DNA from: Methylocella tundrae
Lineage (GTDB): Bacteria; Pseudomonadota; Alphaproteobacteria; Rhizobiales; Beijerinckiaceae
Length of the DNA: 64,000 nt
Reading direction: 5' to 3'
NCBI RefSeq assembly: GCF_901905185.1
Contig: NZ_CABFMQ020000087.1
Coordinates: 62,001-126,000 of the forward strand
Notes under the pieces: model-generated
Told to the model about the DNA's origin: nothing
What the model saw: the letters and a program-made list of their open reading frames with translations, nothing else
The model's database searches: none
Position numbers and translations under genes: made by a program
Shown: piece by piece, positions 43,024 to 52,123 of the stretch
Position numbering within the stretch: position 1 is the first letter of the stretch
Layout of the letters: each line of letters begins with the position of its first letter

Positions 43024-46000
43024 TCAATGAAAATTGCGCCCCTTTGGCAAAATGCGCCGGAGATTGATTGCATCGGGCGGCGGCGCATCGTTGAAGAGAC
43101 TGGGCTGGATGTGCTTGCGCGGTTCGCGGGAATCACGCTCGTTTGGCCGCTTGACCTCGTCAGCGCGGGCAAGGGATGGGATTTCTTCCCCATGCCTCGA
43201 CAGCAGCCCCAGAAGAGGCGTCAAATCCTCCGCCCGCTCCACCACGACATGGATGACGCCAGCCTCGATCTGAACGCGCCCCGTCGCCGCGATGAAACGG
43301 GCGCCGATGACGATTGGGCGTAAAGCCTCGAAAACCTTTGGCCAGACGACGAGATTAGCGGTTCCGGTTTCGTCCTCGATCGTCAGGAAGATAACCCCCT
43401 TGGCCGAGCCCGGACGCTGACGCACGAGAACAAGGCCGGCGACCGATACGCGCGCGCCGCTGCGCTGGCTCGCCATATCTTCGGCGCGCCAGACTTTTCT
43501 CTGTGCGAGGTGCGCGCGCAGGAAAGCGACCGGATGCGCTTTGAGCGACAGTGATAAATGGCGATAATCTTCGACAACATGTTCGCCGAGCCGCATGATG
43601 GGAAGCTTCGCGTCGGCCTCGATCGCGCGCCAGCTCAAGCTTTTAAGTAGCGGCAGATCCTCTTTGTCGCCGACACGGCCAAGGCCGCGCACCGCCCAAA
43701 GCGCCGCGCGCCGATCAAGGCCCAATGATCGAAATGCGTCGGCGCCTGCCAGGACTTCCAATGCGCTGCGAGATAATTCTGCGCGCAGCCAGAGATCGCG
43801 CACGGAATCATAACCCTTTCCGCGCATCGCGACGAGTTGCTCCATGTCAGCTTTGCTGACGCCCTTGATCTGACGAAATCCAAGCTGGATCTTATGCGTC
43901 GAGCGAATTTCGCCTTTCATCGACGCATGACGCGAATGCAGCGGCGCTGGCCCCGCGCCTTCCGTCAGCGTCGAGTCCCAATCGGACCGATTGACGTCGA
44001 TCTCTTCGATCACAACGCCATGTTCGCGCGCGTCGCGCACGATTTGCGCGGGCGCGTAAAAGCCCATCGGCTGGGCGTTGAGCAAAGCGCAGGCGAAGAC
44101 GTCGGGATAGCGGCATTTCATCCAGGCCGACGCATAGACCAGCAAAGCGAAGGAGGCGGCGTGGCTTTCGGGAAAGCCATAGGAGCCAAAGCCCTCGATC
44201 TGCTTAAAGCAGCGCTCGGCGAAATCACGCGAATAATTCCGTGCAACCATGCCCTCGACCATTTTCGCCTGGAATTTGCCAATCGTCCCCACATGTTTGA
44301 ATGTCGCCATGGCGCGGCGCAACTGGTCAGCCTCGGACGGCGTGAAGCCGGCGGCGACGATGGCGATCTTCATCGCCTGTTCCTGAAACAAGGGCACGCC
44401 GAGCGTCTTGCCGAGCACATCTTCAAGCTCTTTCGATGGATAAACGACGGGGTCGAGACCCTGCCGCCGGCGCAGATAGGGATGCACCATATCGCCCTGA
44501 ATGGGACCTGGCCGCACGATCGCGACTTCGATAACAAGGTCATAGAATTTGTCAGGCTTCAGCCGCGGCAGCATCGACATCTGCGCTCTGCTCTCGATCT
44601 GAAAAACGCCGATCGTATCTGCGCGGGAAATCATCTCGTAAACCGCGGGTTCCTCCGCTGGCAGGCTCGCCAGGGTAAAGGCTTTTCCATAATGTTTCTC
44701 GATGAGGTCGAAACCTTTGCGCAAACAGGTCAACATGCCGAGCGCCAGCACGTCGATCTTCAAAATTCCGAGCGCGTCGAGATCATTCTTGTCCCATTCA
44801 ATGGTGGTGCGATCCTCCATCGCCGCATTGATGATCGGAACCACTTCGTCGAGCCGCGAACGGGTGATGACGAAGCCGCCGGTATGCTGCGAAAGATGGC
44901 GCGGAAAGCCGATCAGCTCTTCGGCGAGCTTTAACGCCTGCGCGAGCCGTCTTTCCGTCGGATCGAGACCGGCTCTACGCGTCTGCCCGGCGTCGACGCT
45001 GGCTGATGAACGGCCCCACACTGTGCTCGACAGAGTCGCGACGACATCCTCCGAAAGTCCGAAAGCCTTGCCGACTTCGCGGATGGCGGAGCGGGCGCGA
45101 TAGGTGATGACGCTCGCCGTCAGGCCGGCGCGGGCGCGGCCATAACGATTGTAGATATATTGCATGACCTCTTCGCGCCGCTCATGCTCGAAATCGACGT
45201 CGATGTCAGGCGGCTCGTTTCGTTCCGGCGAGATGAAGCGTTCGAACAAAAGGTCGTGAAAGACAGGATCGACTTCCGTGATTCCAAGACAAAAGCAGAG
45301 CGTCGAATTCGCCGCCGAGCCGCGCCCCTGGCATAGAATTTTCTTTTCTCGGGCAAAGCGCACGATATCGTGGACGGTGAGAAAATAAGGCGCGTAATCA
45401 AGTTCCTCGACAAGCTTTAATTCATGCGTGATGGCTTTTTCGACATGCGCTGGAACGCCATTTGGATAGCGGAATTTCGCGCCTTCACGTGCGAAAAACG
45501 CCAAGGCCGCCTGTGGCGTCGCAAAACCGTCGCGCAATTCCTGCGGGTAATCGCCGCGCAATTCATCGAGGCTGAAACTTAAGCCTTCAAGAAAACGCAA
45601 CGTCTCGCAGATCGCGTCCGGCGCATCGCTGAACAGGCGGCTCATCTCAGCGCTGCTCTTGATGTGGCGCTCCGCATTGGCTTCAAGACGCAACCCCATC
45701 TGGTCGAGCGTCTCCCCCTCGCGGATGGCGGTCAGCACATCCTGCAGGAACCGTCGGTCCGGCGCATGCATGAGAACGTCATTGACGGCGACAAGCCGCA
45801 GTCCGGTTGTGTTGGCGAGAGCGATGCGGCGGCCAAGATCACGGCGCATCGACTGGCTATAAATCATCGAGGCGGCGAGCCAGACCCGGCCATTGGCGCA
45901 CTCGCGCAGCTTTCTGAGCAAAGCCGCGTCATCGTCCGCCTTTAGCGGCTGAGGGTCATATGAATGACCGTCATATAAATCGGCGTGGATTTTCGCCGCT

Positions 46001-46428
46001 GTCTTGGCGTCGTCTCTGTCATCCCATGTGCTGGCCGGCATGACGATGAGCTGCTGGCCCTGCGCCGTCTCAAGGAGATCGCTGACGCGCAGAAGACAGG
46101 TTCCTTTTTGCGCGCGGGCGTTGCCGCGGGTCAACAGCCGCGTCAGGCGGCCATAGGCGGCGCGATCGCGCGGAAAAGTCAAAATGTCCGGCGCGCCGTC
46201 GCAGAAGACGAGCCTTGCGCCGATGGCGAGACGAAAATCAGCCGCGCCTCTATTGGCCTTGGCGAAGCTATGGGCGCGGACGACGCCAGCCAGCGAATTG
46301 CGGTCGGCTATGCCGATGCCGGCAAGGCCGAAAGCCATGGCCGCCGCAACGAGTTCTTCAGGGTGGGAGGCGCCGCGCAAAAACGAAAAATTTGTCGTCG
46401 CCGCCAGTTCGGCATAGCGCGGCGTCAT
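43024..46428 (-). CDS. dnaE2: Error-prone DNA polymerase III alpha subunit (DnaE2/ImuC)
   Basis: A 1134-residue translesion polymerase of the SOS mutasome. The PHP domain begins YAELAATTNFSFLRGASHPEE, the palm carries the catalytic Asp set in PPDIDVDFEHERREEV, and the OB domain lies near the end (VSVAGLVLVRQRPGSAKGV). DnaE2 copies damaged DNA together with ImuA and ImuB. The start is fixed by an ATGA overlap with imuB; the frame is open much further back but that part lies inside imuB and is not coding. Third gene of the cassette. Confidence 0.96.
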   Translation of the reverse strand: MTPRYAELAATTNFSFLRGASHPEELVAAAMAFGLAGIGIADRNSLAGVVRAHSFAKANRGAADFRLAIGARLVFCDGAPDILTFPRDRAAYGRLTRLLTRGNARAQKGTCLLRVSDLLETAQGQQLIVMPASTWDDRDDAKTAAKIHADLYDGHSYDPQPLKADDDAALLRKLRECANGRVWLAASMIYSQSMRRDLGRRIALANTTGLRLVAVNDVLMHAPDRRFLQDVLTAIREGETLDQMGLRLEANAERHIKSSAEMSRLFSDAPDAICETLRFLEGLSFSLDELRGDYPQELRDGFATPQAALAFFAREGAKFRYPNGVPAHVEKAITHELKLVEELDYAPYFLTVHDIVRFAREKKILCQGRGSAANSTLCFCLGITEVDPVFHDLLFERFISPERNEPPDIDVDFEHERREEVMQYIYNRYGRARAGLTASVITYRARSAIREVGKAFGLSEDVVATLSSTVWGRSSASVDAGQTRRAGLDPTERRLAQALKLAEELIGFPRHLSQHTGGFVITRSRLDEVVPIINAAMEDRTTIEWDKNDLDALGILKIDVLALGMLTCLRKGFDLIEKHYGKAFTLASLPAEEPAVYEMISRADTIGVFQIESRAQMSMLPRLKPDKFYDLVIEVAIVRPGPIQGDMVHPYLRRRQGLDPVVYPSKELEDVLGKTLGVPLFQEQAMKIAIVAAGFTPSEADQLRRAMATFKHVGTIGKFQAKMVEGMVARNYSRDFAERCFKQIEGFGSYGFPESHAASFALLVYASAWMKCRYPDVFACALLNAQPMGFYAPAQIVRDAREHGVVIEEIDVNRSDWDSTLTEGAGPAPLHSRHASMKGEIRSTHKIQLGFRQIKGVSKADMEQLVAMRGKGYDSVRDLWLRAELSRSALEVLAGADAFRSLGLDRRAALWAVRGLGRVGDKEDLPLLKSLSWRAIEADAKLPIMRLGEHVVEDYRHLSLSLKAHPVAFLRAHLAQRKVWRAEDMASQRSGARVSVAGLVLVRQRPGSAKGVIFLTIEDETGTANLVVWPKVFEALRPIVIGARFIAATGRVQIEAGVIHVVVERAEDLTPLLGLLSRHGEEIPSLARADEVKRPNERDSREPRKHIQPSLFNDAPPPDAINLRRILPKGRNFH

Positions 46429-48059
46429 GCAAAGAGGCCGTGCATGAACCAGCGTGGACGCGGTGTTTCGCTGTTGAAGAGACCTTCGCGGAAAAGCCAG
46501 AATCTTTGCCCTTCGCGATCTTCCATGCGGAAGTAATCGCGGGTCAGCGCGCTCTCCCCGCGCCACCATTCGGGCGCAATGCGCTCCGGTCCTTCGAACG
46601 CCGCGACCTCGTGCAGGACGCGGCGCCAGCGAAACCGCAGCGGCGGTCCATCCGGCACGCCGGCGATGGCCTCGATCGGTTCCGGCCGTTTCAAAAGCCG
46701 GATCGGCCGCGAGGGCAGATGGCCGCTGAGCGCCGCCTCGGATGTCGGAAACGCAGCGACGCCTTTCGACGCCGTTTTTATATGATGGCCTCTTTGCGCA
46801 TATTGCGCCGCAGGGACCGCGATGACGGCAAATTCTGGCGTATGCGCAGCATTGAAGGCGAGCCGCGTCACGCGCCGAAGACCCAGTCGCGCGCCGAGCC
46901 TGTCGACGAGATCGGCGAGATCGCCTGCAGCGTCCGGATCGCTCCATCCGGTTTGCTCCGGATCCTTACGTTCGACGACAAGCGCTGCGAGCCGGATGAC
47001 GTCGAAGCCGTAGCCGGCGTCGAAGGCGTCGCCGTCATTGGCGATGCTGGCGGCCTCGAAACGTTCGCGAAAGAGTTTTGCGATAAGACCGGGCTCGCGC
47101 AAGGGCCGGCTCGCGCCGACCTCGAAATGTTTGACCATGCCGTCGACGCGAAACAGGCTGGCCCTGAGCCGACGCGCGCCTTCGCCATGCCGCGTCAACA
47201 GGACGGAAAGATCCTGCGCCAGCGACAGGATCGAAGGTTCGATGTCTTCGCGCCGCAAAACGCCGTCGAGAAAACGCCGCTCGGTCATGAAGGCCGGCGC
47301 TTCGAAACGCGGCGATATGGGAGTCTTCGCGCGGCCGAGCAATCCATCGAGCCGGGCATAAAGAAGAGCGCCGCAGCGGGCGGCGATCGGCGCGCGCGGG
47401 CGCATTAGGATGTCGCAAAGGCGGCGCAGGCCCGCTTCCGCGAGCGCTTTGAGCGTCGCCTGATCGAGTCGCAAGGCGGCGAGCGGCAGATCCCCAAGAC
47501 GATGGGCGAGTTCCGCCGCGTCGAGCCCCAGTGGCAGGATGCGGGCGTCGATCCGCGCGCCGCCATAGCGCGCAAGGGCGAAAGCCGCTTCCGGCGTCGA
47601 CGCCAAAGCCGCCCTGGCGAAAAAGCCCTGAGTTTGAAGCCGTGTCTCGATTTCGGCGAGAAGGCGCGCCTCGCCGCCAAAAAGATGCGCGGCGCCGCTG
47701 ACGTCGAGCATGACGCCGTCCGGCGCATCGAGAGCCGCAAGAGGGGTGAAGCGGCGGCACCAGTCTGCGATATGCGCCAGCGTCCTTGCTTCCGCCTCTG
47801 GGTCGGCGTCGGCGCAGATGAGGGTTGGATGCATGGCGCGCGCATCGGGTAAGGTCATGCCAGGCTTGAGACCGAGAGCTTGACCCCGCGCATCGAGCGC
47901 TGCGAGCTTTTGCGCGCCGTTGATTTTAGCGGCTGTCGCCAGAGGCGCCTCAGGCGGTTTGACCAAACCCTGCGCGCGCATCAGCCGGATGATGCGGTCG
48001 GTCGCGAGCGTTGGCAATGAGACGGAGAGGAAACGCGTCACGGAAACAGCCCTCTTCAT
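46425..48059 (-). CDS. imuB: ImuB, Y-family polymerase-like mutasome protein
   Basis: A 544-residue inactive Y-family relative that bridges the beta clamp and DnaE2. It begins with RFLSVSLPTLATDRIIR, the conserved ImuB start, and the acidic triad expected of active Y polymerases is not apparent. The region LDAPDGVMLDVSGAAHLFGG is typical. The start overlaps the imuA end by about 110 bases; a GTG 18 bases later (V-T-R-F) is an alternative, and later starts would lose the conserved N-terminus. Confidence 0.93.
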   Translation of the reverse strand: MKRAVSVTRFLSVSLPTLATDRIIRLMRAQGLVKPPEAPLATAAKINGAQKLAALDARGQALGLKPGMTLPDARAMHPTLICADADPEAEARTLAHIADWCRRFTPLAALDAPDGVMLDVSGAAHLFGGEARLLAEIETRLQTQGFFARAALASTPEAAFALARYGGARIDARILPLGLDAAELAHRLGDLPLAALRLDQATLKALAEAGLRRLCDILMRPRAPIAARCGALLYARLDGLLGRAKTPISPRFEAPAFMTERRFLDGVLRREDIEPSILSLAQDLSVLLTRHGEGARRLRASLFRVDGMVKHFEVGASRPLREPGLIAKLFRERFEAASIANDGDAFDAGYGFDVIRLAALVVERKDPEQTGWSDPDAAGDLADLVDRLGARLGLRRVTRLAFNAAHTPEFAVIAVPAAQYAQRGHHIKTASKGVAAFPTSEAALSGHLPSRPIRLLKRPEPIEAIAGVPDGPPLRFRWRRVLHEVAAFEGPERIAPEWWRGESALTRDYFRMEDREGQRFWLFREGLFNSETPRPRWFMHGLFA

Positions 48060-48795
48060 GATCCCAGAGAATGGCGACGGGATCGGCGCCATTGGCGCGT
48101 TCGACCGCGCGCGCCTTGACGATGCGCACAGACCAGCAGGCAAGACCCGGCAGCGGCAAACCAGCCAAGGGCGAGCCCCGCGCGTAAATCCCTTTATGCG
48201 CAAAAACCTCGAAGCGCGTGTGCGCGCATGAGGACAGCCGCTCCCCTGCGCCCGCCATTCCGGCCGCCAGCATCAGGCCGGCGCCGCCGCTCGCCTGCGC
48301 CGCGAGGGCGAGACGGCGGGAGGCGGTGAGGCTGTAAATCTTCTCGAGATTCCATATTTCGCCGATCACCGCCGCGGCGGCGCGGCATTTCAAGGCCTCC
48401 TCCATGGTCCACAGGCTGTCCTTTGCGCTCGCCGTATGCACGAGGATAAGGCGGGCGGGATCGACGCCATGGAGGGCGAGCCCCGGTCCGTAAGGCGCGC
48501 CCCCTTCAAGGCCGGCGAAATCCTCGACGATCCAGATGATGGCGGAGCGGCCGGCGGGCGCTTTCGCGGCCAGGCGGGCGGATAGCGCCAGCGCGAAACC
48601 GGACGCCGCCGCGCCGTCGCCGGCTCGTCCCGGCGCGATCTCATGCAAAGCGCCGCAGCGCAAGCCGCCGCCCAGCATCCTGTCGAGGCTGCAATCCTCG
48701 CCGAGATTTCTTTGCGCGAAAGCGACGCTATTTTCGGCGCGGGCGATCTTTTGACGCAAAAAATCCAGCCGTTCCGATCTGCCGCCTGGCGACAT
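47950..48795 (-). CDS. imuA: ImuA, SOS mutagenesis RecA-like protein
   Basis: A 281-residue protein, first gene of the SOS mutagenesis cassette. It has the RecA-fold outline of the ImuA/SulA-like family: LDRMLGGGLRCGALHEIAPG near residue 38, ALHGVDPARLILVHTAS, and AVIGEIWNLEKIYSLTASRRL. ImuA is needed with ImuB and DnaE2 for damage-induced mutagenesis. GGAG precedes the ATG by 7 bases. A perfect alphaproteobacterial LexA box lies about 30 bases upstream. Confidence 0.93.
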   Translation of the reverse strand: MSPGGRSERLDFLRQKIARAENSVAFAQRNLGEDCSLDRMLGGGLRCGALHEIAPGRAGDGAAASGFALALSARLAAKAPAGRSAIIWIVEDFAGLEGGAPYGPGLALHGVDPARLILVHTASAKDSLWTMEEALKCRAAAAVIGEIWNLEKIYSLTASRRLALAAQASGGAGLMLAAGMAGAGERLSSCAHTRFEVFAHKGIYARGSPLAGLPLPGLACWSVRIVKARAVERANGADPVAILWDHEEGCFRDAFPLRLIANARDRPHHPADARAGFGQTA

Positions 48796-48825
48796 CGGCC
48801 TGCTCCATGATGAAACTGCGGGTTA

Positions 48826-48840
48826 GTTCTCTATTTGTTC
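48826..48840 (-). promoter_or_regulatory. LexA (SOS) box of the imuA-imuB-dnaE2 cassette
   Basis: GTTC, 7 bases, GTTC, the direct-repeat LexA site of alphaproteobacteria. It lies 31-45 bases before the imuA start. Both half-sites are exact; the site is read as GTTC repeats on the + strand. Confidence 0.85.
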
Positions 48841-48928
48841 TTATAGATTCCCGCTTCAGGCGCGAGAGTCAAGGCGATTTTGACCTCGTGCCAACATCAG
48901 CCTAGCCCGGCGCAAGCCAGGCGGCGAG

Positions 48929-49606
48929 TTACGCCGAAGCTTTGCGGCGGACGCGTAACCCTGAGAAAAACAGGACCATGGCCGCCGCCACGGCGGCAAA
49001 TTGCCAAGTCTCGACGACCACGGCATTTTTTCGTAAAAAGCCTGCCAGCGCCGGATCAGAGCCGATGAGTTCACCGGCGACCCAGCCGAGGACGCCGGCG
49101 CCGATCCAGACGAGGGCGGGAAACCGCTCCAACAGCGCGATCAAAAAAGTCGAACCAAGAACGACCAGTGGAATCGACAGAACGAGCCCGAAAATAATCA
49201 GCGCCATCGACCCTTGCGCAGCCCCGGCGACGGCGATGACATTGTCGAGCGACATCACGGCGTCGGCTATGACGATGATGCGGATCGAGCTCCAAATCGA
49301 GGTTGGGGCGGGCGCTTCTTCCTCGCGCTCCTCCTCGCTGGCAAGACGTATGGCGATCATCATCAAAATCGCGCCACCGGCGATCTTGATGAAAGGAAGC
49401 GCCAGCGCCTGCAAGAACAGCAGCGTGTAAATGATGCGCAAAAGCACGGCGGCGCTGGCGCCGAGCACGATGGCCCAGCGGCGTTGCCGTTTCGGCAAGG
49501 AGCGGCTGGCCATAGCGATGACGAGCGCATTATCGTCGGAAAGAACAATGTCGATCCAGATGATCTGGAGCAGCGCCGTCAGAAATTCAGTTGAAGCTGA
49601 ATCCAT
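48929..49606 (-). CDS. TerC family integral membrane protein (YjbE type)
   Basis: A 225-residue, seven-helix protein. Two DN motifs mark the family: VLSDDNALVIAMASR in the first helix and VMSLDNVIAVAGAA later. A hydrophilic Glu-rich loop (EEEREEEAPAP) lies in the middle. Members export manganese or serve metal homeostasis at the membrane. Start set at the ATG of MDSAS; a TTG three codons earlier is possible. No yybP-ykoY riboswitch is seen upstream, where another gene ends. Confidence 0.88.
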   Translation of the reverse strand: MDSASTEFLTALLQIIWIDIVLSDDNALVIAMASRSLPKRQRRWAIVLGASAAVLLRIIYTLLFLQALALPFIKIAGGAILMMIAIRLASEEEREEEAPAPTSIWSSIRIIVIADAVMSLDNVIAVAGAAQGSMALIIFGLVLSIPLVVLGSTFLIALLERFPALVWIGAGVLGWVAGELIGSDPALAGFLRKNAVVVETWQFAAVAAAMVLFFSGLRVRRKASA

Positions 49607-49615
49607 TGCTTGCAA

Positions 49616-50341
49616 CTACGGCGCGGGGCGATGAATGAGCGCTCGCCGCGAACGCAGGGCTGGCGCCAAAATGCGAATGGCGACGAGCGCGGCGCGGACC
49701 GCATCATCGAGACTGAAGCGCCCCGTCCCTCGCCGATAGCGCACGGCTAGAGGCGGAACATGAACGAAGCCGACAAGAGGGGCATGATTTTGCTGCATGT
49801 GACCTTGGTTGAGCGAGAGAAACAAGGTCTGGTTGCAGACATAGTCGCCGGCGTCGGTCGAAACGGCGGCCGCAAATCCGTTGCGGCGCAGCTCAGCCGC
49901 GATCAGTCCGCAGGGGACGCTCGATGTCAGGCTCATCGGAGCCCCCGCGATAATGGCGCGGCGAGGCGCCGTTGCGCCGCTTGCGTCCGGATGCAGGATG
50001 CTCACCCGGTTCAGGGCTCGCGCTTCGACGCAAAACTTCGTCCGCCGCGTCGCGACGCCGAAATGCAAAATCGCATCCGGCTCGATCTCTTTCTGGAGGC
50101 GGACGAGACGCGGCGCGATCTCGGCATAGATCACGGGCAAGACATGGGGCTCGAGGCGAATGCCGGTGAGCGCGAGGCGCAACCGATAGCTCGCGAGCGC
50201 CGCCATCATTTTCGCCGTTGGATTTTTGGGTGAGCCTGGAAAGCCGGCAAAACCGGTGACGAGAATGCGCAGCGGCGCGCCCGGGCCGCGTGCTAACGGC
50301 GGCGGTCGCATTCCCGACATGATCGGAGGCCATTCAGACAT
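49616..50341 (-). CDS. Pyroglutamyl-peptidase I family protein (C15)
   Basis: A 241-residue cysteine peptidase that removes N-terminal pyroglutamate. The family order is visible: VTGFAGFPGSPKNP, then a Glu in KFCVEARALN, the nucleophile Cys in STDAGDYVCNQT and the His in GFVHVPP. The N- and C-terminal ends are about 15 residues longer than usual. It lies 10 bases upstream of terC on the same strand and may share its transcript. Confidence 0.86.
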   Translation of the reverse strand: MSEWPPIMSGMRPPPLARGPGAPLRILVTGFAGFPGSPKNPTAKMMAALASYRLRLALTGIRLEPHVLPVIYAEIAPRLVRLQKEIEPDAILHFGVATRRTKFCVEARALNRVSILHPDASGATAPRRAIIAGAPMSLTSSVPCGLIAAELRRNGFAAAVSTDAGDYVCNQTLFLSLNQGHMQQNHAPLVGFVHVPPLAVRYRRGTGRFSLDDAVRAALVAIRILAPALRSRRALIHRPAP

Positions 50342-50359
50342 GAGGCTAAAAGGACCTCG

Positions 50360-50374
50360 TTAAGCTTTCGTTAA
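50360..50374. promoter_or_regulatory. CtrA-box-like site
   Basis: TTAA, 7 bases, TTAA, matching the core of the alphaproteobacterial CtrA site and contained in a direct repeat CGTTAAG...CGTTAAG. It lies between the divergent pyroglutamyl-peptidase and hydrolase genes, about 90 bases before the latter. Confidence 0.4.
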
Positions 50375-50460
50375 GTTTCGATGCGTTGATAGATGCTCGA
50401 AAATCGCCGTGATCCCCGTCTACATGTGGCGGATGCAGTTGTACCAGAAGAGACAATGAG

Positions 50461-51681
50461 ATGCGGCTGGCCTTTTCATGCGCGGCGCGGCGAGGAACGG
50501 CCGAAGGCTCGCCTTGCGCGGTTTGGGCTTTCCTGATCGCCGGCCTTTGCGCGCTCGCCCTTTCGGGCTGTGGTTCGGCGGGAATGGAAATCGCTGATTC
50601 CGCCGCGGGTCCGCGCCCCCTTTCGATGTTTGTCGTCTCGACGCGCAAGGGCGAGAGCGGCGCCTTGAGCGAAGCCGGCAACGATGGCGAGATGCGTGAT
50701 TCACTGCAAATGATCGGCGTGCCCCCTGGCCACCAGGTCGGGCAGCTGGAGCGTCCCTCGATCGGAGCGCCGGATCCCTCACGCCATTTTGCGCTGGTGA
50801 AGCGCCGTAACCTCGACGAGACCGCCTTTCTGACGGAGCTTGCGTCACACCTTTCGGGCCGCATCGGCTCCAATCGCGACATTCTGCTTTATGTGCATGG
50901 CTTCAATACAGGCTATGATGAGGCGCGTTTCCGTCTCGCCCAAATCGTGCAGGACGGCCGCTTTGGCGGCGTGCCAGTGCTTTTCACCTGGCCCTCGACG
51001 AATAATTTGCTCGACTATGGCGCAGCCAAGGAGAGCGCGACGGTTTCACGCGACGCTTTGGCGAAAGTCATCCGTCTATTGACGGAAACGCCCGACGTCG
51101 GGCGCGTGCATATTCTCGCGCATTCCATGGGCGCATGGTTGACCATGGAGGCTTTGCGGCAGGACGCCATAGCCGGCAGTCCAAAGCTCAACGAAAAGCT
51201 GGGCGATGTGATGCTGGCCGCCCCTGACATCGATTTGAACGTCTTCCGCCAGCAATTGGCGCGGCTCGATCCCTCGCATGTGTTCGTTCTGGTCGCGGCG
51301 AACGATCGCGCCTTGTCGCTGTCGCGCACGCTCGCGGGCGACCGTCCGCGGCTCGGCGCTCTCGACCCGAAGAATGAGGCCGATCGCGCAGCGCTCGAGG
51401 CGTTGGGGGTCAGGGTCTATGATCTCACACGGGAAGCGGATATTTTCATCGGCCACGGCGCCTATGCCGACGCTCCCGACGCGGTGCGCACGATCGGCGC
51501 GCAGATCACGGCGCCGCGGCCGCAGGACGCCAATGTTCAGGCTGTCCTTGGCGACAGGCCCGTCGACGATCGCATTATTGCGGCGCCCCTCGCGCCTCCA
51601 GCGGCCCCGGCCGCCCCGACGGTCCCGGCCGCCTCTCCCTCCGCTACGCCCGCGACCGTCGTGGGCGCGCCGACACCCTGA
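50461..51681 (+). CDS. DUF900 alpha/beta-hydrolase lipoprotein, paralogue
   Basis: A 406-residue exported lipoprotein: an unusually long basic N-terminus, a hydrophobic core (FLIAGLCALALSGC) and a lipobox LSGC. The core repeats the layout of the hydrolase at 16650-17870: ILLYVHGFNTGYDEA, LAHSMGAWLTMEALRQ, then APDIDLNVF. The C-terminal 50 residues are Ala/Pro-rich and of low complexity, unlike the glycine-rich end of the paralogue. The substrate is unknown. A hairpin with A and T arms follows the stop. Confidence 0.83.
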   Translation: MRLAFSCAARRGTAEGSPCAVWAFLIAGLCALALSGCGSAGMEIADSAAGPRPLSMFVVSTRKGESGALSEAGNDGEMRDSLQMIGVPPGHQVGQLERPSIGAPDPSRHFALVKRRNLDETAFLTELASHLSGRIGSNRDILLYVHGFNTGYDEARFRLAQIVQDGRFGGVPVLFTWPSTNNLLDYGAAKESATVSRDALAKVIRLLTETPDVGRVHILAHSMGAWLTMEALRQDAIAGSPKLNEKLGDVMLAAPDIDLNVFRQQLARLDPSHVFVLVAANDRALSLSRTLAGDRPRLGALDPKNEADRAALEALGVRVYDLTREADIFIGHGAYADAPDAVRTIGAQITAPRPQDANVQAVLGDRPVDDRIIAAPLAPPAAPAAPTVPAASPSATPATVVGAPTP

Positions 51682-52123
51682 AGCGAAGCGCAAAAAAATT
51701 CTTTTGCGTTGGAACTTCTTGCGGTGGTCGGCGTTGCGCTTCATAGCGGCGTATCAGGTCGATATGGCCGCAGTTTCCGTATGTGCAAATTTATGGCCTC
51801 TCCGCGCGGTGAGAAGCGCAGCCGTATCGCTTTTCAGTAAATCGCACCACTTTGAACACGATTTATTTATTCTACTTCAAATCACAACTGGCTTTCGGAA
51901 ATATTATTTAACATTGGAAGGATTCCAGGCCTATCTCCTCAAGTTTTGTTGCACAGCAGCATAAATTATTCGTATTGACGTCATAATAACATTAGCATTA
52001 ACCTATATATGCATAGGCGGCATTGATGGTGGAGGCATAGCTATCCTTTCAATTCGCCGGCCGGCCCTCAGCTGTGGCCAGGCCCCATCACTTGGTTGAG
52101 TTCAGTACGAAAGCGAGGGTGTG
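51682..52123. other. AT-rich intergenic region
   Basis: 442 bases without a credible gene. From about 51830 to 52020 the sequence is strikingly AT-rich for this chromosome. It contains a hairpin directly after the hydrolase stop (51689-51708), a 7-base inverted repeat TAAATCG/CGATTTA (51838-51865) and a small dyad CCTAT/ATAGG near 52000. It could be a promoter region bound by a nucleoid protein, or a remnant of acquired DNA. Confidence 0.5.
51689..51708 (+). terminator. Hairpin after the hydrolase gene
   Basis: CGCAAAA and TTTTGCG form an exact 7-pair stem around a 6-base loop, 8 bases after the stop codon. The T-run is part of the stem and the following bases are GG-rich, so termination strength is uncertain. 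Confidence 0.45.

Noticed and set aside
46429..46947. Long N-terminal extension of dnaE2
   Set aside because: The frame is open by chance across imuB; it encodes an Arg-rich shadow, and the PHP domain begins exactly at the ATG overlapping the imuB stop.
49607..49640. Manganese (yybP-ykoY) riboswitch before the TerC gene
   Set aside because: The gene directly follows the pyroglutamyl-peptidase stop with about 10 bases in between, leaving no room for the structure.
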